From Acidobacteriota bacterium (GTDB taxonomy: Bacteria > Acidobacteriota > UBA6911 > RPQK01 > JAJDTT01), in NCBI GenBank assembly GCA_028874215.1, contig JAPPLF010000096.1, forward strand, positions 11,022 to 75,021: 64,000 bases of DNA, read 5' to 3'. This document shows positions 17,425 through 24,673 of this stretch, one piece after another (within the stretch, counting starts at the first letter, position 1; every line of letters begins with the position of its first letter). Below the pieces are notes generated by a model. The model was not told the origin of the DNA and searched no databases. It saw nothing but the letters and a program-made list of their open reading frames with translations. Made by a program: the position numbers and the translations under genes.

Positions 17425-17456
17425 CAGTCAGTCTTCTCAGACTGACTGCCCCTCAT
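17417..17456 (+). terminator. Perfect 17-bp hairpin at the array end
   Basis: Bases 17417-17433 and 17440-17456 form an exact inverted repeat with a 6-nt loop (TTCTCA). The left arm begins inside the truncated last repeat (ATGAGGGG) and continues into new sequence (CAGTCAGTC). No good U-tract follows (TCTATCC), so it is either an imperfect intrinsic terminator for the array, or a barrier between the array and the convergent higBA genes. Confidence 0.6.
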
Positions 17457-17487
17457 TCTATCCGTAATTGCCAAGGCGAGGATACCC

Positions 17488-17817
17488 TCACCTCGGACCG
17501 TCTACCATCGGCGGCCGAGCGATGTCTACCGATTGTGGCTCGTAGCGCTTGACATCGATCTCATCCTCTCGTGCTTGCGCCTGGGCGACATCATATGCCG
17601 CCTGTAGCCGTACCCAGGTCTCCGTCGTTGAGCCAAAAGCCTTCGCAAGTCGGACCGCCATGTCGGCTGAAATACGGGCATGGCAATTCACCAGATTCGA
17701 AAGTGCCTGGCGACTGACGCCGAGGATCCTTGCGCCTTCGGTGACGTTGAGGCCAAGCGACTCTAGACAGGAAACACGCACGACCTTGCCAGGATGCGGC
17801 GGGTTCTTCATAGGCAT
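17488..17817 (-). CDS. higA: HigA-type antitoxin
   Basis: A 109-residue XRE-family antitoxin. NPPHPGKVVR at the start and the helix-turn-helix NVTEGARILGVSRQALSNLVN (about residues 24-44), followed by RISADMAVRLAKAFGSTTETWVRLQAAYD, are the standard VapI/HigA pattern. It should bind and neutralise the RelE-like toxin encoded 17 bp upstream and repress their shared promoter. The toxin-first order is the normal one for higBA. It stabilises the mobile element against loss (inference). Confidence 0.9.
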   Translation of the reverse strand: MPMKNPPHPGKVVRVSCLESLGLNVTEGARILGVSRQALSNLVNCHARISADMAVRLAKAFGSTTETWVRLQAAYDVAQAQAREDEIDVKRYEPQSVDIARPPMVDGPR

Positions 17818-17834
17818 ATCGACTTCCCCTTCAT

Positions 17835-18113
17835 TTAATGATAGTCGATCAATTCGACATCGTAGACATCCTCGCCTTCAAAACGGAAAATGATTCGCCA
17901 GTTGGCTTTCACGGTCACGGACCAATAGCCTCTCAGCTTGCCTTTGAGGGCATGCAGCCGGTATTGCCGAAGTCGCATCGCTTCAGGAGACCTGGCGACA
18001 TCAAGCTGGGCGAGCATGACTTCCACCCGATCATGCAGATCGGGACGGATGAGGCTGCGGTTTCCGCGTTCGTAGAAACGCTTGAGCCCACGATGTCGGA
18101 AGCCTCGTATCAT
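17835..18113 (-). CDS. higB: HigB-type mRNA interferase toxin
   Basis: A 92-residue RelE/ParE-superfamily toxin that is expected to cut mRNA on the ribosome. The start IRGFRHRGLKRFYERG and the ending WSVTVKANWRIIFRFEGEDVYDVELIDYH are typical of full-length HigB. It lies immediately upstream of the antitoxin on the same strand. Its ATG overlaps the stop of a 72-residue ORF (ATGA). Confidence 0.9.
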   Translation of the reverse strand: MIRGFRHRGLKRFYERGNRSLIRPDLHDRVEVMLAQLDVARSPEAMRLRQYRLHALKGKLRGYWSVTVKANWRIIFRFEGEDVYDVELIDYH

Positions 18114-18328
18114 TTAGAGAATGTAGAGTGTCTAGCGACACTTGTCCAATAGATGCTGGTGCCTCTTTCTGCGAACCATCTAATCATTTGATGTGCCGGG
18201 CTCTTTGTGAACTTTTTTGAGTTTCCGACCGTGATGTGGCCAAACGGCGGTGAGGTAACGATTGCTTCCGGATCGCCACTACAAAAAAGGCGGCGCACCT
18301 CATTGAGAGTTACGTGTTTATCAGTCAT
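18110..18328 (-). CDS. Possible small ORF coupled to higB
   Basis: A 72-residue ORF whose TGA overlaps the higB ATG. The product has no recognisable domain and its ATG lacks a clear ribosome site. The DNA is less GC-rich than its neighbours, so an open frame is less trivial here. It may be a genuine leader gene or only the transcribed 5' region of higBA. The remaining bases up to 18443 show no gene. Confidence 0.3.
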   Translation of the reverse strand: MTDKHVTLNEVRRLFCSGDPEAIVTSPPFGHITVGNSKKFTKSPAHQMIRWFAERGTSIYWTSVARHSTFSK

Positions 18329-18443
18329 CTAACGAGTTGCCCAACCATCCGTGGCACAATTATCCGATGGGGCTGCTCCATGACACTGCCGCCAGGAATT
18401 TGGTAGGCTCCTCCTAACCCAAAATAGCCGGAACCGAAAACAG

Positions 18444-19106
18444 TCACAGTTCCCTGGCCATCCACTTGACTTCGCCGATCACCTCGGCCTCGCCCCATGG
18501 CTCAGGCTCCCAAGCCGGGTGATCGCTGACCAGTAGCCAGTTGCCTGAATCGTCCTGCCCGGCTCGCTTGACCACCAAGCCATCGCTCTTGCGAACCACG
18601 AAGATGTGCCCGTTCAGATGTCGTTTTCGGCTGTGGTCGACAAGGATCACGCAGTTTTCCGGCAATGTCGGCTCCATCGATTCACCCGTAACGCTGATGA
18701 CGCTGCATCGGTCGGCGACAAGACCTTGCCGAGACAACCATTCGTGCCGAAAGTAGGCGTAGGCCTTCACGTCTTCGTCCAGATCCAAAGCTCCACTGCC
18801 GGCTGCCGTCCAAAGCCGTCGCACCGGTACGGGCCGGGCGCCGGGGAGTTGGCGGACCTCCGCCGTAATTCCCTTGATCGAGAGTTCTGCCGACGGCGTG
18901 GGGTCATCCGTCAGGCCGACCAGATAGTCGAGGGAGACGCCCAGCTTACGCGCGGCCTTGACGGCCCCATCCAGTAGCAGCGCCGAGTGTCCCGATTCCA
19001 CATGAGAAATCATCGTCTGGTCGTAACGATCACCCAGCGCAACCGCGAGATCCACCTGCCGTAGACCGGCCCGATTGCGAGCCGCCGCCAATCGTTTTCC
19101 CAGCAT
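18444..19106 (-). CDS. Self-cleaving phage-type repressor (XRE HTH + S24 peptidase)
   Basis: A 220-residue CI/LexA-like repressor. An N-terminal XRE helix-turn-helix (about residues 5-60) is followed by a linker with an Ala-Gly bond at 102-103 (WTAAGSGALD), a catalytic Ser143 in TGESMEPTL and Lys180 in GLVVKR. The Ser-Lys spacing of 37 equals that of LexA. RecA-stimulated cleavage after DNA damage would lift repression of the integrase side. I take ATG 19106; a TTG at 19115 is possible. No strong ribosome site is seen, so the message may be leaderless. Confidence 0.88.
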   Translation of the reverse strand: MLGKRLAAARNRAGLRQVDLAVALGDRYDQTMISHVESGHSALLLDGAVKAARKLGVSLDYLVGLTDDPTPSAELSIKGITAEVRQLPGARPVPVRRLWTAAGSGALDLDEDVKAYAYFRHEWLSRQGLVADRCSVISVTGESMEPTLPENCVILVDHSRKRHLNGHIFVVRKSDGLVVKRAGQDDSGNWLLVSDHPAWEPEPWGEAEVIGEVKWMAREL

Positions 19107-19136
19107 GGCGGTCAATCTAACAGATTAAGATTTTTC

Positions 19137-19183
19137 TTGACGGATGAAACCAACTCATTTATTGTCTATCTATGAAACGAGTT
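19137..19183 (+). promoter_or_regulatory. Rightward promoter with inverted-repeat operator
   Basis: TTGACG (19137-19142), a 17-bp spacer and TATTGT (19160-19165) form a good sigma-70-like promoter pointing to the excisionase and integrase. AACTCATTT (19152-19160) and AAACGAGTT (19175-19183) are an inverted repeat matching at 8 of 9 positions and touching the -10. It faces away from the divergent S24 repressor, so it is the natural operator candidate for it. Confidence 0.55.
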
Positions 19184-19184
19184 C

Positions 19185-19358
19185 ATGTCGTTCTCCGGCT
19201 CCGGGCTCGTATCGCCGCTCTGAGCGTTCCTCAACGAATGCCGGGAACTCTCCTCCGACTTCGAGAAGCGGATCACGGAGGCTGTGGATCTTCTGGAGGA
19301 AGCCGAAAGGGCGGCACGGAAAGCCCGCGATCGGGTGCTGGAAGGACACGGGGCGTGA
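19185..19358 (+). pseudogene. Small helical ORF broken by an in-frame TGA
   Basis: From ATG 19185 the frame reads MSFSGSGLVSPL, then TGA at 19221-19223, then a convincing charged helix (FEKRITEAVDLLEEAERAARKARDR) to a stop at 19356-19358. The second half looks like real coding sequence without its own start codon. It may be a decayed gene or a sequencing error. No family is recognised. Confidence 0.25.
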
Positions 19359-19498
19359 TGGCTGCCTTGGACGAACGCTGTGCCTGCGGTGAATTCGCGA
19401 AACTAATGCCCCGTCCTGATCCGCTTCGTCGCAGCCCTAAACAAGCGTGGGTCGGTCCGCCACCGAAGGTACGCCTTGGGGATGAAGTATCTCGATGA
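19358..19498 (+). CDS. Possible 46-residue ORF, unknown
   Basis: An ATG overlapping the preceding stop (TGATG) opens a 46-residue frame rich in Pro and Arg with two Cys (CAC). It resembles no family I know. The overlap is the only support. Bases 19499-19620 show no gene. Confidence 0.2.
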   Translation: MAALDERCACGEFAKLMPRPDPLRRSPKQAWVGPPPKVRLGDEVSR

Positions 19499-19620
19499 GA
19501 CTCCGGAGCATTTACGAGGATCCAAAACGACCCATGCTCAGGTCGGCGACTTCCGGGATCTGAGTTCGCTTTGTGGCGGAGGCCAAGACCACGACGCTCT
19601 CGCGTGAAGGAACAGGCGTC

Positions 19621-19905
19621 ATGATGATCGGCAAGCCGGTCGCACTGATCCAGGTGCCCAACCGGAGGCTCTTCAGTGTTGCGGCCGCTGCCCAGTACCT
19701 GGGGAAGGCCATCGGCACGGTTCGCAAACTGGCCGATCTGAACATCATCAAAGCCAGAACCGAACTGGACACCGCCGGACGGCGCCGTCGCGTCTTCGCC
19801 CTGGAGGATTTGAACGCCTACGTCGATTCTCTGGAGCCGTGGTACGATTCGCCGCATGGCGAAGAGCCCGGATCCAGAAAGGAGGAGAGAGATGGGCATC
19901 TATAA
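19621..19905 (+). CDS. Excisionase-like helix-turn-helix protein
   Basis: A 94-residue protein with an MerR/excisionase-type winged helix (residues ~14-66: RLFSVAAAAQYLGKAIGTVRKLADLNIIKA...FALEDLNAYVDSL). Such small proteins set the direction of integrase action or act as regulators. AAGGAA lies about 9 bases before ATG 19621; a GTG at 19573 would add 16 residues. It overlaps the integrase start by 14 bp, which supports a xis-int unit. Confidence 0.7.
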   Translation: MMIGKPVALIQVPNRRLFSVAAAAQYLGKAIGTVRKLADLNIIKARTELDTAGRRRRVFALEDLNAYVDSLEPWYDSPHGEEPGSRKEERDGHL

Positions 19906-20980
19906 GGCAAAGGATCGCCGTGGACGACAACGATACGTCGTCAGCAAGTATTGGCCGAACGGATCCGGCCGGCTCAGAATGTATGCTCCCAACTACCGGA
20001 GTGCGAAAGCCCTTCACACTCGTGTGGAGGCCAGCATCCTGGACGGCACCTGGGAGCAGCTCAAGCAGGAACTGTCCGGCGGCAAGCGGGAAGTTTGGAC
20101 GGTGCGTCGCTTCTACGAGCGTTTTCGCGAGGAGTATTGCAAACCTCGTCTGCGCTCCTGGCGGCGCTACGAACTCTCGTTCAAGAGCCTCAACACCGCG
20201 CTTGGACACATTCCCCTGAAGGAGTTTCAACGCAAGGACCTCCACCGTTACGTCGCCAAGCGGAAGCGGCAGGTCAAGCCAGCCACGGTGAACCGTGACA
20301 TCGCCGCCATCAGCAAGCTGTTTTCCTACGCGCTGGAGTGCGGGGAAATCGACACGCATCCACTCGTTCGGTTCCCCAAGCTGAAGGAGCCCAAGAAGGT
20401 CTTCCGACCCTTGACGGTCGAACAGTTCCGGGACTTGGTTGACGCGGTGGACAACCCGTACATGCAAGCCATGATCGCGGTGATCGGCGAGACGGGGATT
20501 CGGAAAGGAGAAGCTCTATCGCTCACGTGGAGCCGGGTGGATTTGCGCCGTGGATTACTGTGGGTGGAACTCACCAAGGACAACGAGCCGAGGGAGATTC
20601 CGCTGTCGAAGTACGCCACCAGATACTTGGCCGGACTAGTACGCTACCTGCACACTCCTTACGTCTTTGTCAATGCCCGGACCGGAACAAGATGGGCGAA
20701 TCCGACCAAACCGCTACGGCGTGCTGCCGACCGGGTCGGACTGAAGTTGGGTTTTCACGATCTGAGGCGATTCCGCTGTAGCCAGTGGCTGATGCACGGG
20801 GTGGACGTGAGAACGGTGCAGCAATTGATGGGGCACTCGGACATCAGCACAACGATGCGCTACGCAGGATATGTCAGTTCGCATGCGCTTCAGAGCATTC
20901 GAGAAGCACAGGCCGCCGAAGATTCACAAAGACAACAGGCAACAAACAGGCAACGGTTAGGAAGTCGGACGGATGGCTAG
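19892..20980 (+). CDS. int: Tyrosine recombinase (integrase)
   Basis: A 362-residue phage-type integrase. An Arm-like N-terminus (KAKDRRGRQRYVVSKYW) and a SAM-like core-binding domain (~60-150) precede the catalytic domain with R204 (TGIRKGEAL), H289 and R292 (HDLRRF), H315 (GHSD) and nucleophile Y324 (MRYAGY). All five key residues are present, so it should be active. AGGAGGAGAG stands before ATG 19892. The stop lies 37 bp before a tRNA-Arg gene, the usual kind of target, and marks the right end of the mobile element. Confidence 0.93.
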   Translation: MGIYKAKDRRGRQRYVVSKYWPNGSGRLRMYAPNYRSAKALHTRVEASILDGTWEQLKQELSGGKREVWTVRRFYERFREEYCKPRLRSWRRYELSFKSLNTALGHIPLKEFQRKDLHRYVAKRKRQVKPATVNRDIAAISKLFSYALECGEIDTHPLVRFPKLKEPKKVFRPLTVEQFRDLVDAVDNPYMQAMIAVIGETGIRKGEALSLTWSRVDLRRGLLWVELTKDNEPREIPLSKYATRYLAGLVRYLHTPYVFVNARTGTRWANPTKPLRRAADRVGLKLGFHDLRRFRCSQWLMHGVDVRTVQQLMGHSDISTTMRYAGYVSSHALQSIREAQAAEDSQRQQATNRQRLGSRTDG

Positions 20981-21017
20981 AGGGAAAATTCGGGTAAACT
21001 ATTGAAAAGTAAAGGAT

Positions 21018-21091
21018 GCGCCCGTAGCTCAGCTGGACAGAGCAACGGACTTCTAATCCGTGGGTCGGGGGTTCGAATCCCTCCGGGCGCG
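21018..21091 (+). tRNA. tRNA-Arg (TCT)
   Basis: A full cloverleaf can be drawn: acceptor arm GCGCCCG/CGGGCGC, D stem GCTC/GAGC, anticodon stem ACGGA/TCCGT with loop CTTCTAA (anticodon TCT, reads AGA), T stem GGGGG/CCCTC with loop TTCGAAT, and discriminator G. CCA is not encoded. Its 5' end faces the integrase. It is the candidate attachment site. Confidence 0.95.
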
Positions 21092-21172
21092 CATTCCCCG
21101 CCGGGAGCACGGCGGAAAGAAAGCCGGCGTTCCCCTCAGGAGCTGCCCCACCGGCCCGGTAGAAAAAGGAAT

Positions 21173-21251
21173 GGAGCGGCGATTTCCAATCGCCGAACTC
21201 CTCACTGACAAATTTGGCGACGAAGACCGGGCGATTGGAAATCGCCCCTCC
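21173..21251. repeat. Nested inverted repeat (REP/MITE-like)
   Basis: Arms of 22 bp at 21173-21194 and 21230-21251 match at 21 of 22 positions in inverted orientation. Each arm also folds by itself (GGCGATT, 3-nt loop, AATCGCC). The loop between them is 35 bp. The form suggests a REP- or MITE-type element or a bidirectional terminator between the tRNA and the convergent porin gene. Confidence 0.7.
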
Positions 21252-21258
21252 TAACTTC

Positions 21259-22659
21259 TCAGAAGTTGTATCCCATGGCGACGTTGAACTGGTCCAGACC
21301 AGTCTTGGACCGGTTCCGGTTCCACTGATAGTCGGCCTTGACCACGATGTTGGAAATCGGCTTGAGCTCCAGGCCCAGGGTATGAAAGGACCGGTCGCGC
21401 GCGGGGTTGCGAAGGTAGCCGGCCGGCACCCGAGCCTGGGTGTCGAGAGTCTCGGCCCGGTAGTAGGGCATCAGCCTCACGTCTTCCCGGACCCGGGAAA
21501 GCAGGTTGTAGCCGAATTGGAGATAGCCTCCCTGTTGAGTCTCGCCCACCGAGTTCTTCCCGGTGAAACCGAGGGCCTGATTCAGTTCGGCCACGTCGTC
21601 CAGGGAGGCCCGGGCATAAAGGCCCCTCAGGTCGAAGCCCTCCATCTGGATCTGAGCGTGGAGCTCCCCGATCCGGGTCCCCACATCCAGGTCCTGTCCG
21701 TGGAAGGTCAGCCCCTGTCCGGACCCTCCGTTATAGAAGGATCCGCCGAAGAAGACTCCCGGAGTGGGGTTCACGTCGACTCGCGTGACCACGGCCATGT
21801 GAGAGGACTTCGCCTTGTACCCCTTTTGCCGGCCGCCACGCAGGCCGTCGGAGCTGAACTTCGATCCCAGCAGGCCGTTCACCACGTAGACCCGGTAGTC
21901 GAACATTCCCGCGGATCCCACCACGCCGAACCCGTTCTCCCGCCAGGTGCTGGGCATGATCCGGCGTTCCGTCTCCGGTCGATTGGCGCCGATGAAGACC
22001 GTGGGTTCATGAAGCTCGTTGACCAGGCCCATGGGGACCAGGAGCAATCCTCCGCGAAGGGTCAAATGGTCGTTCACCAGGAAGTCCAGATAAGCGAACT
22101 CGACCGAAGTGGAACCTCCAAGGCTGGTGGATCCGTGCTCGATCTCGATCTCCGAATTGAAGACGAACCGGTCGTTGAACCGATAGCCGGCGTAAAGGAT
22201 CCACCGCAGGAAATCGAACTGGGTGGTCTTGGAAACGGAATCTCCTGACTCGTTACTTCCGCTGTAGTTGTTGTAGAGCATCTCGCCGTAGCCGGCGATG
22301 GAGACGCCCTGCCGCTTCCGGTAAACGCTGGCGGCCGCCGGGCCGAGTCCTTTGCTTCGAGCCTGGTCATCCGTGACCTCAAGCTCCGGCTCGCCGCTCC
22401 GGAGCAGTTCCACTTCGGTGGCGAGGATGTCCAACTGGCGGCGGATTTCCGCCAGTTCGCCAGGCTGGGACGCCGGCTGGGGCTGATGATCTTGGTCCCT
22501 CTCGAGCTTTTCCAGCCTCCGTTCGAGCTCCTCGAGCTTGGCCTTGAGTTCGTCCTTCCCGGCCTTCATGAGAGTCGGCCAAAGAACCATCAAAGCGACG
22601 CCGGCCACGAAAACCCTGCACCATCGTTGGCGCGTCCTTGATCTTGTCTTCCGCTGCAT
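21259..22659 (-). CDS. Outer-membrane porin with N-terminal coiled coil
   Basis: A 466-residue exported protein. A signal peptide (RWCRVFVAGVALMVLWP) is followed by a coiled coil (KDELKAKLEELERRLEKLERD) and a second heptad segment, then about 330 residues of alternating beta-strand pattern ending in GYNF, the C-terminal Phe expected for beta-barrel insertion. It resembles phosphate-selective (OprP-like) porins with an S-layer-type anchor. I chose ATG 22659 because AGGGAG lies 7 bases before it; ATG 22680 is weaker. Substrate cannot be told. Confidence 0.7.
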   Translation of the reverse strand: MQRKTRSRTRQRWCRVFVAGVALMVLWPTLMKAGKDELKAKLEELERRLEKLERDQDHQPQPASQPGELAEIRRQLDILATEVELLRSGEPELEVTDDQARSKGLGPAAASVYRKRQGVSIAGYGEMLYNNYSGSNESGDSVSKTTQFDFLRWILYAGYRFNDRFVFNSEIEIEHGSTSLGGSTSVEFAYLDFLVNDHLTLRGGLLLVPMGLVNELHEPTVFIGANRPETERRIMPSTWRENGFGVVGSAGMFDYRVYVVNGLLGSKFSSDGLRGGRQKGYKAKSSHMAVVTRVDVNPTPGVFFGGSFYNGGSGQGLTFHGQDLDVGTRIGELHAQIQMEGFDLRGLYARASLDDVAELNQALGFTGKNSVGETQQGGYLQFGYNLLSRVREDVRLMPYYRAETLDTQARVPAGYLRNPARDRSFHTLGLELKPISNIVVKADYQWNRNRSKTGLDQFNVAMGYNF

Positions 22660-22929
22660 GCGAATCTCCCTGTGTTCCATAGGTGGAACTCAATCACTTC
22701 CGGTTGTCGCTCTTGATGTCGGGAAGCTATAGTGAGGATTGGTCTTTGTTCGAAGGCCGCTATATCGAATTGGGGTGCACCGATGCCACCGGTGTACCCC
22801 ACCCCCTCAGTTCATTCCCCCCGGTTTTTCCAACATTCAACGCCTCATGGCTTCGTGCCGCGAGCATCTTATTGAAAATGGAATTCAACATCAACCCAGG
22901 TCGCCATTTTATCTCGGAAAGGTCGAACC

Positions 22930-24570
22930 ATGAACAGGCTGCTTGTGATCGCACTGCTGTTGATCCCCGTCTCTGAAGCGGAGGCCGGAGAGGAGGTCAA
23001 AACCTCTCCCTTCACCGAACCCCAGAAACGGGCCAAGCGAATACGGGTCAACAACGGGGCATGGAATCCCATCGTCGACGTGACCGACGTGTTTCCGGGA
23101 AACCGGGCGATGGACCGCCAGGGCGTTTTCAGGCTCTTCGATGGAGCCATTGGGGTCAAGCTCCGAGTCGAACGGGCGGAGAGCTCCGAACCCCTCCTGG
23201 AGGCGACGGCCGATTGGGAGCAGGGAGAATTCATCGGCCCCTTGTTCATCTGGAGGGCCGGCGGGCTTCTCCACATGATCTACGAATGCTCCCGGGCCAA
23301 CGCCACCGCCTACGCCACCAGCACCGATGGCTACAACTGGACGCGTCCGGAAATGGGCCAGGTCGAATTCGACGGGTCGTCGGCCAACAACCTCCTTCGA
23401 AACGGCATCCGGGGCGCCACGGGTGTCTTCATCGACCCCCAGGCGCCGGCGGCGGAACGCTTCAAGGCCATGGGGGGCGACATGGCCTGGTACGACCCGG
23501 CGACGCTGCAGCCCCTGGAAGGCGAGGAGGCCATGCGCCGTTGGAACCGGGAGACCTATGAGGAGGATTACAAGGGACCCCGAGCCGAGATCTGGGGGCG
23601 CACCCTGGGGTGGATCTCGGCGGACGGCCGGGACTGGAAACCGCTGGAGAAGGCCCTGGGCATGCGTCCCGTCAACGGCGGCATCTCCGCCCACTACGAC
23701 GAGGCCAACGGCGAGTACATCGCCTACCAGCAGATCATGGGCAACACGGCCGAGCTGATGCCGGGGATCGGGACCGCCCGCATCGAGGAGGAGACCCAAC
23801 GCCGCGTCATCGGGTTCTCCCGCACCAAGGACTTCAGAACCTGGCCCGCCCCCAAGCTGATTCTGGCTCCCGATGCCCTGGACGACCTGGACATCTCCTT
23901 TTACGGAGCCAACTACTTCCCCTATCCGGGGCGCACCGATCTCCACGTCATGGTCATTCCCGTCTACCACCAGCAAAACGACCACGTGGACACCCAGATC
24001 GCCTTCAGCCGCGACGGCCTCTTCTGGATCCGGCCCGAGCGGCGGCCCATCCACACGGTAGGCCCGCCGGGCAGCGGGGACGATTGCCAGGTGCACACCT
24101 GGCGCAACGGCATGCTGGAGCTGCCCGACGGCCGCTGGGCCGTGCCCTACACGGGAATGTCCAGCCTCCACAACGTCTACGGACACGACCATCTCTTCCC
24201 CCAGGGCCGGCCCATTCAGATCCGTTACATGCTGTGGCAACCGCATCGCTTCATCGGGATCGAGGCGGAGAGCGAAGGCCGGTTCACGATTCCCACCATC
24301 TACCGGCACGGCAACGAACTGCGGTTGAACTACCGCTGCGCTCCGGGCGGCTGGATCAGCGTGGAACTGATGACCAGGAGCCCCTCCATGAATCAGGCCG
24401 ATCTGCCCCCCATCGAGGGCTTCACCTTCGCCGAGTCCGACCGGTTGACGGGCGACGAGTCCGACCGGGTCGTGACCTGGAAGGGCAAGAGCGATCTCTC
24501 CGGGATCGGGGAGACGGCGGCATTCCGCATCCGGATGTTCCAGGCCAAGCTCTTCGCCTACAAGTTCTGA
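22930..24570 (+). CDS. Secreted glycosidase-like beta-propeller protein
   Basis: A 546-residue exported protein (signal MNRLLVIALLLIPVSEAEA). The body has repeated segments of the kind found in five-bladed propeller glycoside hydrolases (GH32/43/117-like), such as YATSTDGYNWTRPEMG, GWISADGRDWKPLEKAL and AFSRDGLFWIRPER. The C-terminal 60 residues end in FRIRMFQAKLFAYKF and match the end of the gene at 38762, so the two are paralogs. The family is recognised in outline only; the sugar substrate is unknown. Confidence 0.6.
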   Translation: MNRLLVIALLLIPVSEAEAGEEVKTSPFTEPQKRAKRIRVNNGAWNPIVDVTDVFPGNRAMDRQGVFRLFDGAIGVKLRVERAESSEPLLEATADWEQGEFIGPLFIWRAGGLLHMIYECSRANATAYATSTDGYNWTRPEMGQVEFDGSSANNLLRNGIRGATGVFIDPQAPAAERFKAMGGDMAWYDPATLQPLEGEEAMRRWNRETYEEDYKGPRAEIWGRTLGWISADGRDWKPLEKALGMRPVNGGISAHYDEANGEYIAYQQIMGNTAELMPGIGTARIEEETQRRVIGFSRTKDFRTWPAPKLILAPDALDDLDISFYGANYFPYPGRTDLHVMVIPVYHQQNDHVDTQIAFSRDGLFWIRPERRPIHTVGPPGSGDDCQVHTWRNGMLELPDGRWAVPYTGMSSLHNVYGHDHLFPQGRPIQIRYMLWQPHRFIGIEAESEGRFTIPTIYRHGNELRLNYRCAPGGWISVELMTRSPSMNQADLPPIEGFTFAESDRLTGDESDRVVTWKGKSDLSGIGETAAFRIRMFQAKLFAYKF

Positions 24571-24673
24571 TGCGCTTCTCCGGCGTGCGGACGCGGCCGA
24601 ACGCCGTGACGCCTCGTGCCGCGGGCTGTTATGATGCAAGTGTTCCGATCCAACGACTTCGGAGTTCAAAACC

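Noticed and set aside
16484-17474. Long minus-strand open frames with repeated SLPLMGIRN-like peptide across the array
   Set aside because: They are the translation of the CRISPR repeat; the repeat lacks stops in those frames. No start signal or protein family.
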